A DNA stretch of 64,000 nt from an uncultured Anaerolineae bacterium (lineage in GTDB: Bacteria; Chloroflexota; Anaerolineae; Promineifilales; Promineifilaceae). The stretch spans positions 62,001-126,000 of the forward strand of contig CAJQMR010000016.1 in assembly GCA_905479495.1 (NCBI GenBank), given 5' to 3'. Numbering within the stretch: position 1 is the stretch's first letter; every line of letters starts with the position of its first letter. Position numbers and translations under genes: made by a program. This document shows, one piece after another, positions 34,856 through 45,146 of this stretch. The notes beneath the pieces are model-generated. The model was not told the origin of the DNA and ran no database searches. It was given only the letters and a program-made list of their open reading frames with translations.

Positions 34856-36439
34856 TTAATTTCCTGCTTTTGCCCGCTCTTGCTCTACTAAAACGCGGCG
34901 CAAAATCTTTCCAGAAAGCGATTTCGGCACCTCATCCACAAACTCAACGAGGCGAATTTTCTTTTGTGGGGAAACGCGCTCCGCTACCCAGGCCATGATC
35001 TCTTCTGGCGTTGCTTCTGCTTTAAGAACCACAAAGGCTTTCGGTACTTCGCCAGCTTCTTCATCTGGACTGGGGATAACGGCGACATCAGCAATGGCTG
35101 GGTGTGACAACATCAGCCCTTCCAACTCGGCTGGGGCAACCTGGAAGCCTTTGTACTTAATTAACTCTTTGAGTCGATCCACAATATAGAAGAAGTCGTC
35201 ATCATCAACGTAGCCGATGTCCCCGGTATGTAACCAGCCGTCGTCGTCGAGGGTAGCCGCCGTGGCATCCGGGTTGTTCAGATACCCCTTCATCACCTGT
35301 GGTCCTCGTATCCAGATTTCACCATTTACGTTACGCCCGACTGGTTCACCTGTTGCCACATCGACCACCATGACTTCCGTATTAGGAATGGCCGGACCAA
35401 CAGAAGATAATTTATCAATGTCGGTCATGGTGATGTTGTATACATGGGTGACCGGGCTGGTCTCGGTGAGACCATATCCCTGCACCACGCGACAGCCGAT
35501 GCGCTCCCTTACCTCAGTGGCCAGCGCTTGCCCCAGTGGGGCCGCACCAGAGAACAACTCAATCAGTGACGAGAGATCATATTGATCCACAATGGGATGC
35601 TTGGCCAGACCAACCAAAATAGGCGGCACTAAATTTACGCGCGTGACTTTATGTTTTTGTACCAGCTCCAAAAACTGCACGAGCTCGAAGCGGGGCATGG
35701 TCACAATCGTGGCCCCCTGGGCCAGGCTCATGTTCATGATGACCACCATGCCGTAAATATGGAAGAAGGGCAAAATCCCCATGATTGTGTCGTTTTCGTT
35801 CATGAGTTCGATGCCCGTAATGCCGACCATTTGGGACAGATTGGCAACGAGGTTGCGGTGGGTGAGCATGACGCCTTTGGGATAGCCGGTGGTGCCACTG
35901 GAGTAGGGCAGCACGATGATGTCTTCGGCGGGATCGATATTAATTTCCGGCAGAGAGCCGTCACTTTGTAACAAACTGGCAAATGGGGTGGCGTCTTCTA
36001 CAGGGTCGAAGGTGAATATCTCTTCAATGCCGCCGGTTTCGGCAGCGGCCGTTTTGGCATTTTCCAAAAACATAGAAATGGTGAGTATATATTTAGCACC
36101 CGCATCTTTTAGCTGATGGGCTAGCTCGTGGGCCGTGTAGAGGGGGTTGACGGTGGTGACAATGCCGCCTAGCAGCGAGACGGCATGGAAGGCCACGGCA
36201 TATTCCGGCAGATTTGGGCTATAAATTGCAAATACATCTCCCTTACCAAAGCCTCGCTTGGCCAGGCTAGAGGCCACCAGCCGGATAGCGCCGCCCAACT
36301 GGGCATAGGTGATGGTACGGCCGCTTGGTCCATCAATGAGCGCGGGTTTATCGCCAAACTGCTGTGTTTTTTCCAAAACAAATTGGGTTAGCGATATATT
36401 GGGAATATCGACATCTGGGTATGGGCTTTTGAAGATCAT
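34856..36439 (-). CDS. AMP-forming acyl-CoA ligase (4-coumarate-CoA ligase-like)
   Basis: A 527-residue ANL-superfamily ligase that adenylates a carboxylic acid and transfers it to CoA. Key motifs are YSSGTTGYPKGVM (A3), GYGLTETSP, GWLHTGDIGYVDDDDFFYIVDRLKELIKYKGFQV (A7-A8) and the catalytic Lys in SGKILRR. Overall pattern is closest to 4-coumarate/long-chain acid ligases, but the acid cannot be specified. AAAGGAG lies 6 bases upstream of the ATG. Confidence 0.9.
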   Translation of the reverse strand: MIFKSPYPDVDIPNISLTQFVLEKTQQFGDKPALIDGPSGRTITYAQLGGAIRLVASSLAKRGFGKGDVFAIYSPNLPEYAVAFHAVSLLGGIVTTVNPLYTAHELAHQLKDAGAKYILTISMFLENAKTAAAETGGIEEIFTFDPVEDATPFASLLQSDGSLPEINIDPAEDIIVLPYSSGTTGYPKGVMLTHRNLVANLSQMVGITGIELMNENDTIMGILPFFHIYGMVVIMNMSLAQGATIVTMPRFELVQFLELVQKHKVTRVNLVPPILVGLAKHPIVDQYDLSSLIELFSGAAPLGQALATEVRERIGCRVVQGYGLTETSPVTHVYNITMTDIDKLSSVGPAIPNTEVMVVDVATGEPVGRNVNGEIWIRGPQVMKGYLNNPDATAATLDDDGWLHTGDIGYVDDDDFFYIVDRLKELIKYKGFQVAPAELEGLMLSHPAIADVAVIPSPDEEAGEVPKAFVVLKAEATPEEIMAWVAERVSPQKKIRLVEFVDEVPKSLSGKILRRVLVEQERAKAGN

Positions 36440-36481
36440 AACTGCTCCTTTTATGGGAAATAATATGGTTTCTGATTGTGT

Positions 36482-37798
36482 TTACGAAAATGAGCGAGCT
36501 TTTTTCTCGTTTACAAAACTGAGAATGGCGAGTCCTATGAGCAGGAAGATGCCGATAGACAAAATGGCCAGCTTTTGCCCTAGCTGTTCCGCTGTGGCTG
36601 CGGTTTCACCCTGGGCCTGATACCAAAGCGCTGCTTCGGCGGCAATGAGACCATACACCGTTGGGCCAATGAACGATGAGGTGCGCCCGGCGACGGCAAA
36701 GAAGCCGTAAAATTCTGCACTGCGGCCTGGCGGGGCAAAAAAGCTCACCATGGTGCGGCTGACTGATTGTATGCCGGCCATCGCAAATCCGGCCAAAATT
36801 CCCACCAGATAGAAGCCTGTCGCGCTGGTATTGAAATATAGCCAGAGGATCGCCGCAATCATAAACAAAATGGAAATAGCGAGCGCGCGTTTTCCACCTA
36901 ATTTATCAACCCAATTGCCAAAGGCATAAGCGCCGGCGACATTGCTGAGCTGTACAATGATGACAAAGATGATAAGTTGCGTTTGGTCCAGGCCGTATAA
37001 TACGGCACCAATGATGGCCGCAAAGTTTAAAGCCATGATCACGCCATCATTGAAGATGAGGAAGGCGGCCATAAATTTGAGGAACTCTTTGAACTGGCTG
37101 GCGGTTTTTACGGTTTGGCTTAGCTGTTTCAGCGCGACACTGAAATAATTCTCGCCTGCGGGTAGCGATTTGGCTTTGGCTCTTTCCGGCAGCCAGAGGA
37201 AGATGGGGAGGGCGGAGAGGGCAAAGAAGACGGCCGTAATTACCAGCGACACCCGAATAATTAAGTTGCCATCAATCATGACGATCAGCGGCAGGATGAT
37301 GAGCAGGCAGAGAATGCCTCCAGCGGTACCGATGGCCCACCCGTTGCCGGAGATGCGCCCCATCTCGTGCGGCGCGGCAATTTCAGGCAGTAGCGCATTG
37401 TAAAACACCTGGGCGCTGCGGTAGCCTATCTCGGCCAAAATAAAAAAGCCCATGCCGATGGTTACGTTGCCTGCTTCGGCAAAGAAAAGACCTGCGGTAA
37501 ACACGCAGGCCATGATGGTATAGAACAGTAAAAATTTCTTCTTGGCACCAGAAAAATCGGCGATGGCCCCTAGAATGGGAGAAGTGATGGCCACTACCAG
37601 CATGGCAATCCCTACGGCCAGACCCCACAGGCGGGAGCCTTCGGCTCCGCCCACAACGACTCCTTGAAAGTAGGCGGAGTAAACGGCCAGAAGGACGACA
37701 GCAGCGTAAGCGGAGTTGCCAAAATCATAAAGATACCAGGCCCACCGTTCTCGCCGGGTGGTGGGGGAGGTTTGAGTCTGCAAGGACACGGTTGTCAT
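36482..37798 (-). CDS. MFS permease, UMF1/Atg22-like family
   Basis: A 438-residue integral membrane protein with about 12 hydrophobic helices. The opening WAWYLYDFGNSAYAAVVLLAVY is typical of the UMF1 (Atg22-like) family of major facilitators. SPILGAIADFSGAKKK is the loop 2-3 motif and GNWVDKLGGKRAL its second-half counterpart. ATG 37798 (MTTVSLQTQ) has GAGGAAA upstream; the ORF extends 34 codons further without support. Substrate unknown, amino-acid-like metabolites are typical for the family. Confidence 0.87.
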   Translation of the reverse strand: MTTVSLQTQTSPTTRRERWAWYLYDFGNSAYAAVVLLAVYSAYFQGVVVGGAEGSRLWGLAVGIAMLVVAITSPILGAIADFSGAKKKFLLFYTIMACVFTAGLFFAEAGNVTIGMGFFILAEIGYRSAQVFYNALLPEIAAPHEMGRISGNGWAIGTAGGILCLLIILPLIVMIDGNLIIRVSLVITAVFFALSALPIFLWLPERAKAKSLPAGENYFSVALKQLSQTVKTASQFKEFLKFMAAFLIFNDGVIMALNFAAIIGAVLYGLDQTQLIIFVIIVQLSNVAGAYAFGNWVDKLGGKRALAISILFMIAAILWLYFNTSATGFYLVGILAGFAMAGIQSVSRTMVSFFAPPGRSAEFYGFFAVAGRTSSFIGPTVYGLIAAEAALWYQAQGETAATAEQLGQKLAILSIGIFLLIGLAILSFVNEKKARSFS

Positions 37799-37813
37799 GG
37801 GGGTTTCCTCTTC

Positions 37814-38152
37814 ATGATGGGTATCGTGTTGTTGGGAAAATATTGTACACGGGAAACGGCCGTTGACAAAACGGGCCTTATTTATTTGGCTGAGACGCAC
37901 AACATTGAGGTCTACCTAGCTTCTGGTCCGATTTTTGAAGAAGTGGCAGCGGACGAAGCCTTTCAGATTTATTATGGTCAGGTTCGCACTGAGTTGCAGA
38001 CCTTTGCTGACCGGAGTGAAAAGCTCCATTTGCTGCCTATCTTGGCCACCTTTCCCGCCGACCAGATGGAAAATGTCGATCACGTCATTTTTGAGGCCGC
38101 CAAAACGTACACCGGCCTGATTGCCTCTGCCATTGAAGAAGTGCAAAAGTAA
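37814..38152 (+). CDS. Short hypothetical protein, possibly a gene fragment
   Basis: About 112 residues (from ATG 37814 or 37817). The latter part looks like genuine protein (VYLASGPIFEEV, LPILATFPADQME, AKTYTGLIASAIEEVQK) with mixed alpha/beta character. I do not recognise it. It starts only 15 bases from the divergent MFS start, leaving no room for its own promoter, and has no ribosome-binding site. It may be the 3' remainder of a longer gene. It converges on the LuxR gene with a 4-base gap. Confidence 0.4.
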   Translation: MMGIVLLGKYCTRETAVDKTGLIYLAETHNIEVYLASGPIFEEVAADEAFQIYYGQVRTELQTFADRSEKLHLLPILATFPADQMENVDHVIFEAAKTYTGLIASAIEEVQK

Positions 38153-38156
38153 ACTA

Positions 38157-39176
38157 TTATTGCGGTTCAAACTCAAAAGGCGGCAGTCTTCGCCAGGCCC
38201 AAGTGATGGCTTTGGTGCGGCTGTTTGTTTTCAATTTTTCGAAGATTTCTGCTTTGTGGTGATTGATGGTTGAAAGACTTACATCCAGGCATTGGGAAAT
38301 TTCCCTGTCAGTAAAGCCCTGGGCCATTTTGTCTAGAACGGCTTGCTGCCGCTCACTCAAGCCAACCTCTTCGAGTTCAGGCAGGGGGACGGTGGTGTCA
38401 TCGAGGGGCGTTAAAACCACCATGCGGACGATGCGGTTCTGGTAAGCAACCTGGCGAGCGGCAGCTTCGACGGCCACGGCCGTTCCTTCTTTTGTAAGGC
38501 ATTGGGTGTGATACGGCCGTTCCTGTCCATTTTGCATCCGCTTGAGAATTTTTGTCTGGTCAGCGGGGAGTGTCATTGTTTGAATGAGGGCTTGGACTTT
38601 TTTCCCAATGAGGTCTTTTTTTGCGTAGCCGAGTTGTTGGGTAACGGCATGGTTGATGGCCAGGATACGGCCGTTTTCGTGCAAAAACACGGGCTGGGAA
38701 GAAGCCTTAAACAGCGCCTCAAAACGTTCTTCGCTCTCTGCGGCCTGTTCGGTGAGCCGCTGGAATTCGGCCAGGAGCTTTTGCTGCTGCGCCGCTTGTT
38801 CCTGTGCGTAAAATTGCTGCAACGCCTGCCCATATCCAACCGTCATTGCTGACCAAAAGGCGGTCAGGCGTGGAGCCAACCAGACCACCTGCTTGTCGTT
38901 GAGGCCACGAAAAAGCTGTTCAGCCAGCATCTGTTGTAACTGCCCCAACTTCTCTAAATGAAAACCAAACTGCTGCGCCAACGTGCTGCCAACTTGTTGG
39001 CCGGATTGAGCATCAAATGGTGTCATGAGCAGGCAGGCGGTGATGCGGCTTTGCAGCTTTTCCGCCACGTCCTCATCGACTGCCTCTTGCTGAATGCGGG
39101 GCAGCAGCCACCACACAACTTCAAATTCTTTTTGCCGTGCGGCCCACTGGCTGGCAATCTGTTCCGAAATGTCCAT
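38157..39176 (-). CDS. PAS-domain LuxR-type transcriptional regulator
   Basis: A 339-residue regulator. An all-helical N-terminal region of about 130 residues and a coiled coil lead into a PAS domain (about 150-275, SEERFEALFKASSQPVFLHENGRILAINHAV). The GerE/LuxR helix-turn-helix is at about 280-335 (LSERQQAVLDKMAQGFTDREISQCLDVSLSTINHHKAEIFEKL). No ribosome-binding site precedes ATG 39176, but a TTGACG-17-TATTGT promoter places the start site on or near the ATG, suggesting a leaderless mRNA. Two lux-box-like palindromes lie upstream. It may autoregulate and control the divergent secreted-protein gene. Confidence 0.83.
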   Translation of the reverse strand: MDISEQIASQWAARQKEFEVVWWLLPRIQQEAVDEDVAEKLQSRITACLLMTPFDAQSGQQVGSTLAQQFGFHLEKLGQLQQMLAEQLFRGLNDKQVVWLAPRLTAFWSAMTVGYGQALQQFYAQEQAAQQQKLLAEFQRLTEQAAESEERFEALFKASSQPVFLHENGRILAINHAVTQQLGYAKKDLIGKKVQALIQTMTLPADQTKILKRMQNGQERPYHTQCLTKEGTAVAVEAAARQVAYQNRIVRMVVLTPLDDTTVPLPELEEVGLSERQQAVLDKMAQGFTDREISQCLDVSLSTINHHKAEIFEKLKTNSRTKAITWAWRRLPPFEFEPQ

Positions 39177-39182
39177 ATTTTG

Positions 39183-39211
39183 ACAATAAACCAAACTTAC
39201 AAGGGCGTCAA
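39183..39211 (-). promoter_or_regulatory. Predicted leaderless promoter of the LuxR-type gene
   Basis: On the minus strand: TTGACG (39211-39206), a 17-bp spacer and TATTGT (39188-39183). The -10 box ends 6 bases before ATG 39176, so transcription should start at about the first base of the coding region. Confidence 0.6.
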
Positions 39212-39222
39212 CCACCGATAGG

Positions 39223-39242
39223 ACCTGTAGTTTTCTACAGGT
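39223..39242. promoter_or_regulatory. Lux-box-like operator (perfect palindrome)
   Basis: ACCTGTAGTTTTCTACAGGT: 8-bp perfect arms with a 4-bp centre. The arms and 20-bp length match the Vibrio fischeri lux box (ACCTGTAG-GATC-GTACAGGT, from memory) at nearly every arm position. It lies 11 bases upstream of the predicted -35 box of the PAS-LuxR gene. Confidence 0.6.
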
Positions 39243-39283
39243 TGAGCTGTTTCTCATTTTTCATTCATCTTCAAAACTGGAAA

Positions 39284-39303
39284 AACTATAGAAAACTACA
39301 GGT
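39284..39303. promoter_or_regulatory. Second, degenerate lux-box-like site
   Basis: AACTATAG-AAAA-CTACAGGT keeps one perfect half-site; the other has two mismatches. It is 61 bp from the first site centre to centre, about six helical turns, so the two sites face the same side of the DNA. It lies between the LuxR gene and the divergent secreted-protein gene. Confidence 0.5.
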
Positions 39304-39434
39304 TACAACTCCCTGATTCCATGTTACGATGATCTTGGTTGGGGCAATTCTCATAACAGCGAAGAAGTTTAACCACAGTGCCCAAAAAACAAGGTTCTAT
39401 CAAAATTTCAGTACAATATGTATGGAGGTATGAT

Positions 39435-40283
39435 ATGCAAAAAATCAGACGTTCTTTTTTGTTGGCCACACTCTTTGCTTTCCTGTTATTTTCAGGAATA
39501 ACAAGTATTGCTCTAGCTCAAGAAGGTAATCCGCATGAAACTGGCCGACAATTTGATCAATTGTCGACCTTTCTGAAAGAAATGGGTTATGAAGCCGAAG
39601 AAGGGGAAGTAATCAGATCTCAAATTAACGATGTAACGTTTAATGACGATATAGAAGTTGCAGTCCATATAAGTGTCCGACTGTTCCCCTTTGTTAAGGA
39701 TGATGGTTCTCGTGCAACCATTGCTGCATGGCGCGGAAGATGGGACCAAGACTTCTATAAAGGTGCTGTGGCAACGCTCAATGAAACGGAGATGTACGGC
39801 GTGATGGATGGTTCAGTTCAGAAAATTGAGAACATAGAATCATATTTGGAATTTCCATTGTACGCACTCGCAGGCCCAAATCCTCCTGGCACATCATCAG
39901 TTACCGAAGCTGAGAACACAGAACCAATTACTTTATCTACATCCTGCACCACAGTGCATAGGGAAGCAACAGCTTATTCATACCTTGGGTCCAAGATGTA
40001 TAGCTATGCCATGGACAAATATTTTTGTTTTAATGGCAGCACTGTCTTCAATATAAATGTCAATGCTTATCTTGCATATTCTGATGGTATCCATAGTTAT
40101 CTGGGAACCGTTGGATCAACAGATTACTATAAAAATGGCAATACCAGCCATTACTCTTTCCGGCAAGCTCATATTCGGAAATGCGTTGTGCAGTATGGAT
40201 GTATCGCTGATATGTATCCCTGGATTGAGATTGAAGGATATTATAATGGATACGTCACTTCTTACACTAATAAAGGCTTTTAA
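39435..40283 (+). CDS. Secreted protein of unknown function, AT-rich gene
   Basis: A 282-residue protein with a clear signal peptide (MQKIRRSFLLATLFAFLLFS, cleavage probably after SIALA). The mature part has an N-terminal half of unknown type and a C-terminal domain with four cysteines (STSCTTVH, KYFCFNG, KCVVQYGC) that could form two disulfides, with a TAYSYLGSKMYSYAMDKYFC segment. I do not recognise the family with confidence. GGAGGT five bases before ATG 39435 fixes the start; an in-frame ATG at 39378 lacks one. Codon use is more AT-rich than neighbours and ACGGCCGT is absent, hinting at recent acquisition. Confidence 0.75.
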   Translation: MQKIRRSFLLATLFAFLLFSGITSIALAQEGNPHETGRQFDQLSTFLKEMGYEAEEGEVIRSQINDVTFNDDIEVAVHISVRLFPFVKDDGSRATIAAWRGRWDQDFYKGAVATLNETEMYGVMDGSVQKIENIESYLEFPLYALAGPNPPGTSSVTEAENTEPITLSTSCTTVHREATAYSYLGSKMYSYAMDKYFCFNGSTVFNINVNAYLAYSDGIHSYLGTVGSTDYYKNGNTSHYSFRQAHIRKCVVQYGCIADMYPWIEIEGYYNGYVTSYTNKGF

Positions 40284-40338
40284 ATAATAAATTTTCAAAT
40301 TTTTATTTATTTATTAGCCGAAGCAATTACTTAAACCA

Positions 40339-40383
40339 AAAAACCAACATAGTCCAACTTTTCAGAGGACTATGTTGGTTTTT
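40339..40383 (+). terminator. Strong rho-independent terminator
   Basis: Perfect 17-bp inverted repeat AAAAACCAACATAGTCC (40339-40355) and GGACTATGTTGGTTTTT (40367-40383) with an 11-nt loop; the T end forms the U tract. It separates the secreted-protein gene from the first lipoprotein gene. Confidence 0.88.
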
Positions 40384-40409
40384 AAACATCACAAGAGGGT
40401 ATTGAAACT

Positions 40410-41018
40410 ATGGGAAATAACAAAATATTATCCATCGTGCTTGTTTTGCTGATATTGATGATGGGCTGTTCAGCCTCCCAGCAGGTAGAGTCCAGGTTTC
40501 GCGAGCGTGTTGTGCCAAACACCATTGGCAGCAGCTCTGCGCTGGATAAATTTGGCATCCGCTATTTTGATGAGGGTGCCATCGTTGTTTTTACTGGTGA
40601 TGACCCACAACAGGCGGGATACGCCATGATGGGATTTGCAGTTTTTCGTCGGGATTTAGGAACGTGGGACGAGGGTCAGGTTGGCAGCTCAAGCCGCCAG
40701 GAAGACCAGCTAACGGGCAACCTCATTGATTACACTTTGAGGGATTTTAACTTTCAGGGAAAAGGGCGCGATCTCACATTTGATTACCGTCTCCTCGCTG
40801 GTGAGATTCTTTCCCCCACGGCCGAATCCATAGAAGCTGTGTTAGATGATGGCACAATCTTGCAAGATGAAGGGGATGGAGAGGTTTTTGCCTTCAGCAC
40901 AGGGGTGGCCCGCAGCTTTTGCGAACTGCGTGTCCTGGATGCGCAGGGGAATGTTCTAGAGACGTTGGTGCCTGCATACGAAGCCGGACCTGAGCCAACG
41001 CCTGGCCCAGGCTGCTGA
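40410..41018 (+). CDS. Lipoprotein of unknown function (copy 1)
   Basis: A 202-residue protein with an N-terminal hydrophobic segment ending in a lipobox (LMMGC, Cys20). The mature part contains SASQQVESRFRERV, SSALDKFGIRYFDEGAIVVFTGD and FQGKGRDLTFDYRLLAGEILSPTAESIE, shared almost exactly with the next gene. It ends in a Gly/Pro-rich tail with a terminal cysteine. No family is recognised. Probably surface-anchored. It is followed by a hairpin made of two ACGGCCGT motifs. Confidence 0.8.
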   Translation: MGNNKILSIVLVLLILMMGCSASQQVESRFRERVVPNTIGSSSALDKFGIRYFDEGAIVVFTGDDPQQAGYAMMGFAVFRRDLGTWDEGQVGSSSRQEDQLTGNLIDYTLRDFNFQGKGRDLTFDYRLLAGEILSPTAESIEAVLDDGTILQDEGDGEVFAFSTGVARSFCELRVLDAQGNVLETLVPAYEAGPEPTPGPGC

Positions 41019-41033
41019 AAACTTTTTAAGGGG

Positions 41034-41066
41034 GAACGGCCGTGTCATTGTGTGATACGGCCGTTC
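41034..41066. terminator. Hairpin built from two ACGGCCGT motifs (1)
   Basis: GAACGGCCGT (41034-41043) and ACGGCCGTTC (41057-41066) with a 13-nt loop, 15 bases after lipoprotein copy 1. Almost the same element occurs at 43254-43287, each followed by pepF 3' sequence. Confidence 0.65.
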
Positions 41067-41073
41067 TCCTCAA

Positions 41074-41106
41074 TTACCCTCTTTGTCCCACCAACGCCTC
41101 CAACCG
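41074..41106 (-). pseudogene. Remnant of the 3' end of a pepF gene
   Basis: Eleven codons on the minus strand read RLEALVGQRG-stop, nearly identical to the end of the intact pepF at 43295-43327 (RLEALVGQRR-stop). Most of the differences between the two DNA copies are silent, which implies the fragment comes from a once-functional pepF allele or paralogue. The rest of that gene is missing; lipoprotein copy 2 starts 32 bases further on. Confidence 0.7.
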
Positions 41107-41137
41107 TTTAAAAGAACAAGGAAAATTGATAGATAGT

Positions 41138-41746
41138 ATGAAAAAAAGATTGATTGGTTTCGCTACGCTTATGCTCCTCCTGATATTACTTGGCTGTTCG
41201 GCTTCGCAACAGGTGGAGTCTAGGTTCCGCGAGCGTGTTTTACCAGGCCTTGGCATCAGTTCTGCGCTGGATAAATTTGGCATCCGGTATTTTGATGAGG
41301 GGGCCATTGTTGTTTTTACCGGCGACGAATCTCAGCGAGCGGGATATGCCATGATGGGATATTCTGTTTTTCATAGAGATTTAGGAACGTGGCGTAGTGG
41401 TCAGAGCGGAGGTAGAGGCCGTCAACAAAATGATTCCCTTAGTACGTACCTTGATTATTTTATAACCGACTTTAACTTCCAGGGAAAGGGGCGTGATCTT
41501 ACCTTTGACTATCGCCTCCTCGCTGGTGAGATTCTCTCTCCAACGGCCGAATCAATAGAAGTTGTGCTAGAGGATGGCACAGTCTTGCAAGACGCGGGCG
41601 AAGACGATGTTTTCGCCTTCAAAACAGAGGTGGCCCATAATTTTTGCGAACTGCGGGTGCTGGATGCCCAGGGAAAAATCCTTGAATCGATTGTGCCAGA
41701 ATATGAAGCAGGGCCGCCTTTTCCCACATCCGGCCCAGGTTGTTGA
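41138..41746 (+). CDS. Lipoprotein of unknown function (copy 2)
   Basis: A 202-residue paralogue of the gene at 40410. The signal sequence starts MKKRLIGFATLM and ends in a lipobox (ILLGC). Long stretches are identical to copy 1, including the start of the mature part and the LLAGEILSPTAESIE region. The tail again ends Gly-Pro-Gly-Cys. ATG 41138 is chosen because upstream in-frame codons run through the pepF remnant. A frameshifted gene follows 10 bases later. Confidence 0.8.
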   Translation: MKKRLIGFATLMLLLILLGCSASQQVESRFRERVLPGLGISSALDKFGIRYFDEGAIVVFTGDESQRAGYAMMGYSVFHRDLGTWRSGQSGGRGRQQNDSLSTYLDYFITDFNFQGKGRDLTFDYRLLAGEILSPTAESIEVVLEDGTVLQDAGEDDVFAFKTEVAHNFCELRVLDAQGKILESIVPEYEAGPPFPTSGPGC

Positions 41747-41756
41747 ACGATTACTT

Positions 41757-42124
41757 GTGAGGGAACGCAATTTGCAGTTTAAATGGTTGAAGGGCATTTT
41801 TGTATTGCTGCTATTGGCTGCGGGAGTGACTTTTTTATCGCGCGGCTGTGAGCCTCAGCCAAGAATGTACTCTTTCAATGGAACAACTGTGTTTTTCCCC
41901 TTTGGCCGCCGGGATATGGCTTGAATTATGAAGGCAGTCCTTTCCAAATTCTGGATGAAGGAAGCCGTGTCGTAGCTGAAGTTGGTGATGAAATATTCGT
42001 AGGTGGTGGCGTGACACCGGTCAAGGATGTACCAGCAATTGATGAAGCCATGCAGCAAGAGATTCTTGTCAATTGTGAAGGACCTTACTGGTTTGTGGGG
42101 GATGTGGTCCGTCGTGTCAATTAA
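41757..42124 (+). pseudogene. Frameshifted exported-protein gene
   Basis: From GTG 41757 one frame encodes RERNLQFKWLKGIFVLLLL (a membrane or signal segment) and runs to NGTTVFFPFG before a stop at 41922-41924. A second frame continues LWPPGYGLNYEGSPFQILDEG to a stop at 42122-42124. Adding one T to the TTTTTCCCC run near 41892-41900 would join them smoothly. It may be a true pseudogene or a sequencing error in a homopolymer. Sequence up to 42196 may preserve further coding remnants (for example QGSGSCSATGAIYDGVPDW-stop). Confidence 0.55.
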
Positions 42125-42205
42125 CCGTATTATCTGGACATTGCAAGGTTCCGGCAGTTGCTCTGCGACTGGTGCTATTTATGATGGCGTGCCCGATTGG
42201 TAAAT

Positions 42206-43216
42206 ATGCTCCGCAATAGAAAACTTGCCTGGCTCATGGTGCTTTTAGCTTTTCTGTCGCTCATTGGCATAGCGTATGCCATTGTGGGTAACACATCTTA
42301 CCTTCCAGGCAAACAAGAAGCTGCTAACTATGTGCTGAAACGTTACAGTCACTCATCTGCTTCCGCTAGCTTTGATATTCGTGACGGCCGTATTTCACAG
42401 ATCCAACCGCTTGGAAAAATGCAGCTTGTGGTCACTCGCTACACTCAGGTCGAGAATGACAACGAGGCTGCAACGATGGCCTTCTTTTTTATTGACTTTG
42501 TCACCAAATACCCGGTAAGGGGGTTGGAATCACTCAATACGATTGGCAGCTCTTTGCCTGCAACTTCTGGGCCAGCTTTTGCGCTTGTCTCAGGCGATCA
42601 AGATGAATATTACATCATCGGAGGCGCTTCAAATGTTGCAGATATTCACTATGCAGAGCTGCATTGGCTTGAGGGAACAGTAACAAAAGTTCCGATGGTG
42701 GATGGGACCTTTCTTGCCTTTAATTCAGATGGTGCTCAATTAGCCTGGGTGGTGGGCTTGGATGAGCAAGAGAAACTATTAAGCGACACGCTGACCTATA
42801 ATTACCAGATCAATTTTTCACTCTCGGACTATAGTGCCATTCGTGAGATTTTTACCGACGAGGGATTAATTGTTATGGGGGCGTTTTCAAGTGATACGCC
42901 TCAGCAGCAAGAGTGCGTCGAACTGACCTATCTTACCGGTGAGAATGTTGCCAAATATTTGGCGGACAATGGCGCTCTTAATGGACAGAGATTATGCTTT
43001 GAGCCAGGTGCGGACGAGGTTGTCACGCCTGCTATCATTACCACCGTTGGTGATCAGACGGTCGCAGGCGGGAGGATACTAGATGGCATGGTTGAACAGG
43101 TGCACATTGAGTGGGCAGATGGCTTGCAACAGACAGAAAGTGTCGTCAATGGGTTTTATTTTACCCAACGACCCAATACATCATCCACGATTCTAAAGAT
43201 TTCGGTCAGGGATTGA
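42206..43216 (+). CDS. Membrane-anchored or secreted hypothetical protein
   Basis: A 336-residue protein with one N-terminal hydrophobic segment (LAWLMVLLAFLSLIGIAYAIVG). The rest is a soluble beta-rich domain with two cysteines (QECVEL and RLCFEP). No family is recognised. ATG 42206 (MLRNRKLAW) is preferred to TTG 42197. It lies in the same stretch of exported proteins as the lipoproteins and is followed by an ACGGCCGT hairpin before the convergent pepF. Confidence 0.7.
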   Translation: MLRNRKLAWLMVLLAFLSLIGIAYAIVGNTSYLPGKQEAANYVLKRYSHSSASASFDIRDGRISQIQPLGKMQLVVTRYTQVENDNEAATMAFFFIDFVTKYPVRGLESLNTIGSSLPATSGPAFALVSGDQDEYYIIGGASNVADIHYAELHWLEGTVTKVPMVDGTFLAFNSDGAQLAWVVGLDEQEKLLSDTLTYNYQINFSLSDYSAIREIFTDEGLIVMGAFSSDTPQQQECVELTYLTGENVAKYLADNGALNGQRLCFEPGADEVVTPAIITTVGDQTVAGGRILDGMVEQVHIEWADGLQQTESVVNGFYFTQRPNTSSTILKISVRD

Positions 43217-43253
43217 AAGTCGAAAGCTTTATCTTAACGGAAGAATGATCGAG

Positions 43254-43287
43254 GAACGGCCGTAACTCACCAAAGATACGGCCGTTC
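43254..43287. terminator. Hairpin built from two ACGGCCGT motifs (2)
   Basis: GAACGGCCGT (43254-43263) and ACGGCCGTTC (43278-43287), 14-nt loop, between two convergent genes. It matches the element at 41034-41066. Confidence 0.65.
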
Positions 43288-43294
43288 TCTCCTA

Positions 43295-45112
<1,818 letters not shown>

Positions 45113-45146
45113 ACAACTTTCTCCTTGCGGTTAGTGGATTTTAAAA

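Noticed and set aside
41074..41307. 77-codon minus-strand ORF ending RLEALVGQRG
   Set aside because: Only its last eleven codons are meaningful (pepF remnant); the rest is antisense to lipoprotein copy 2.
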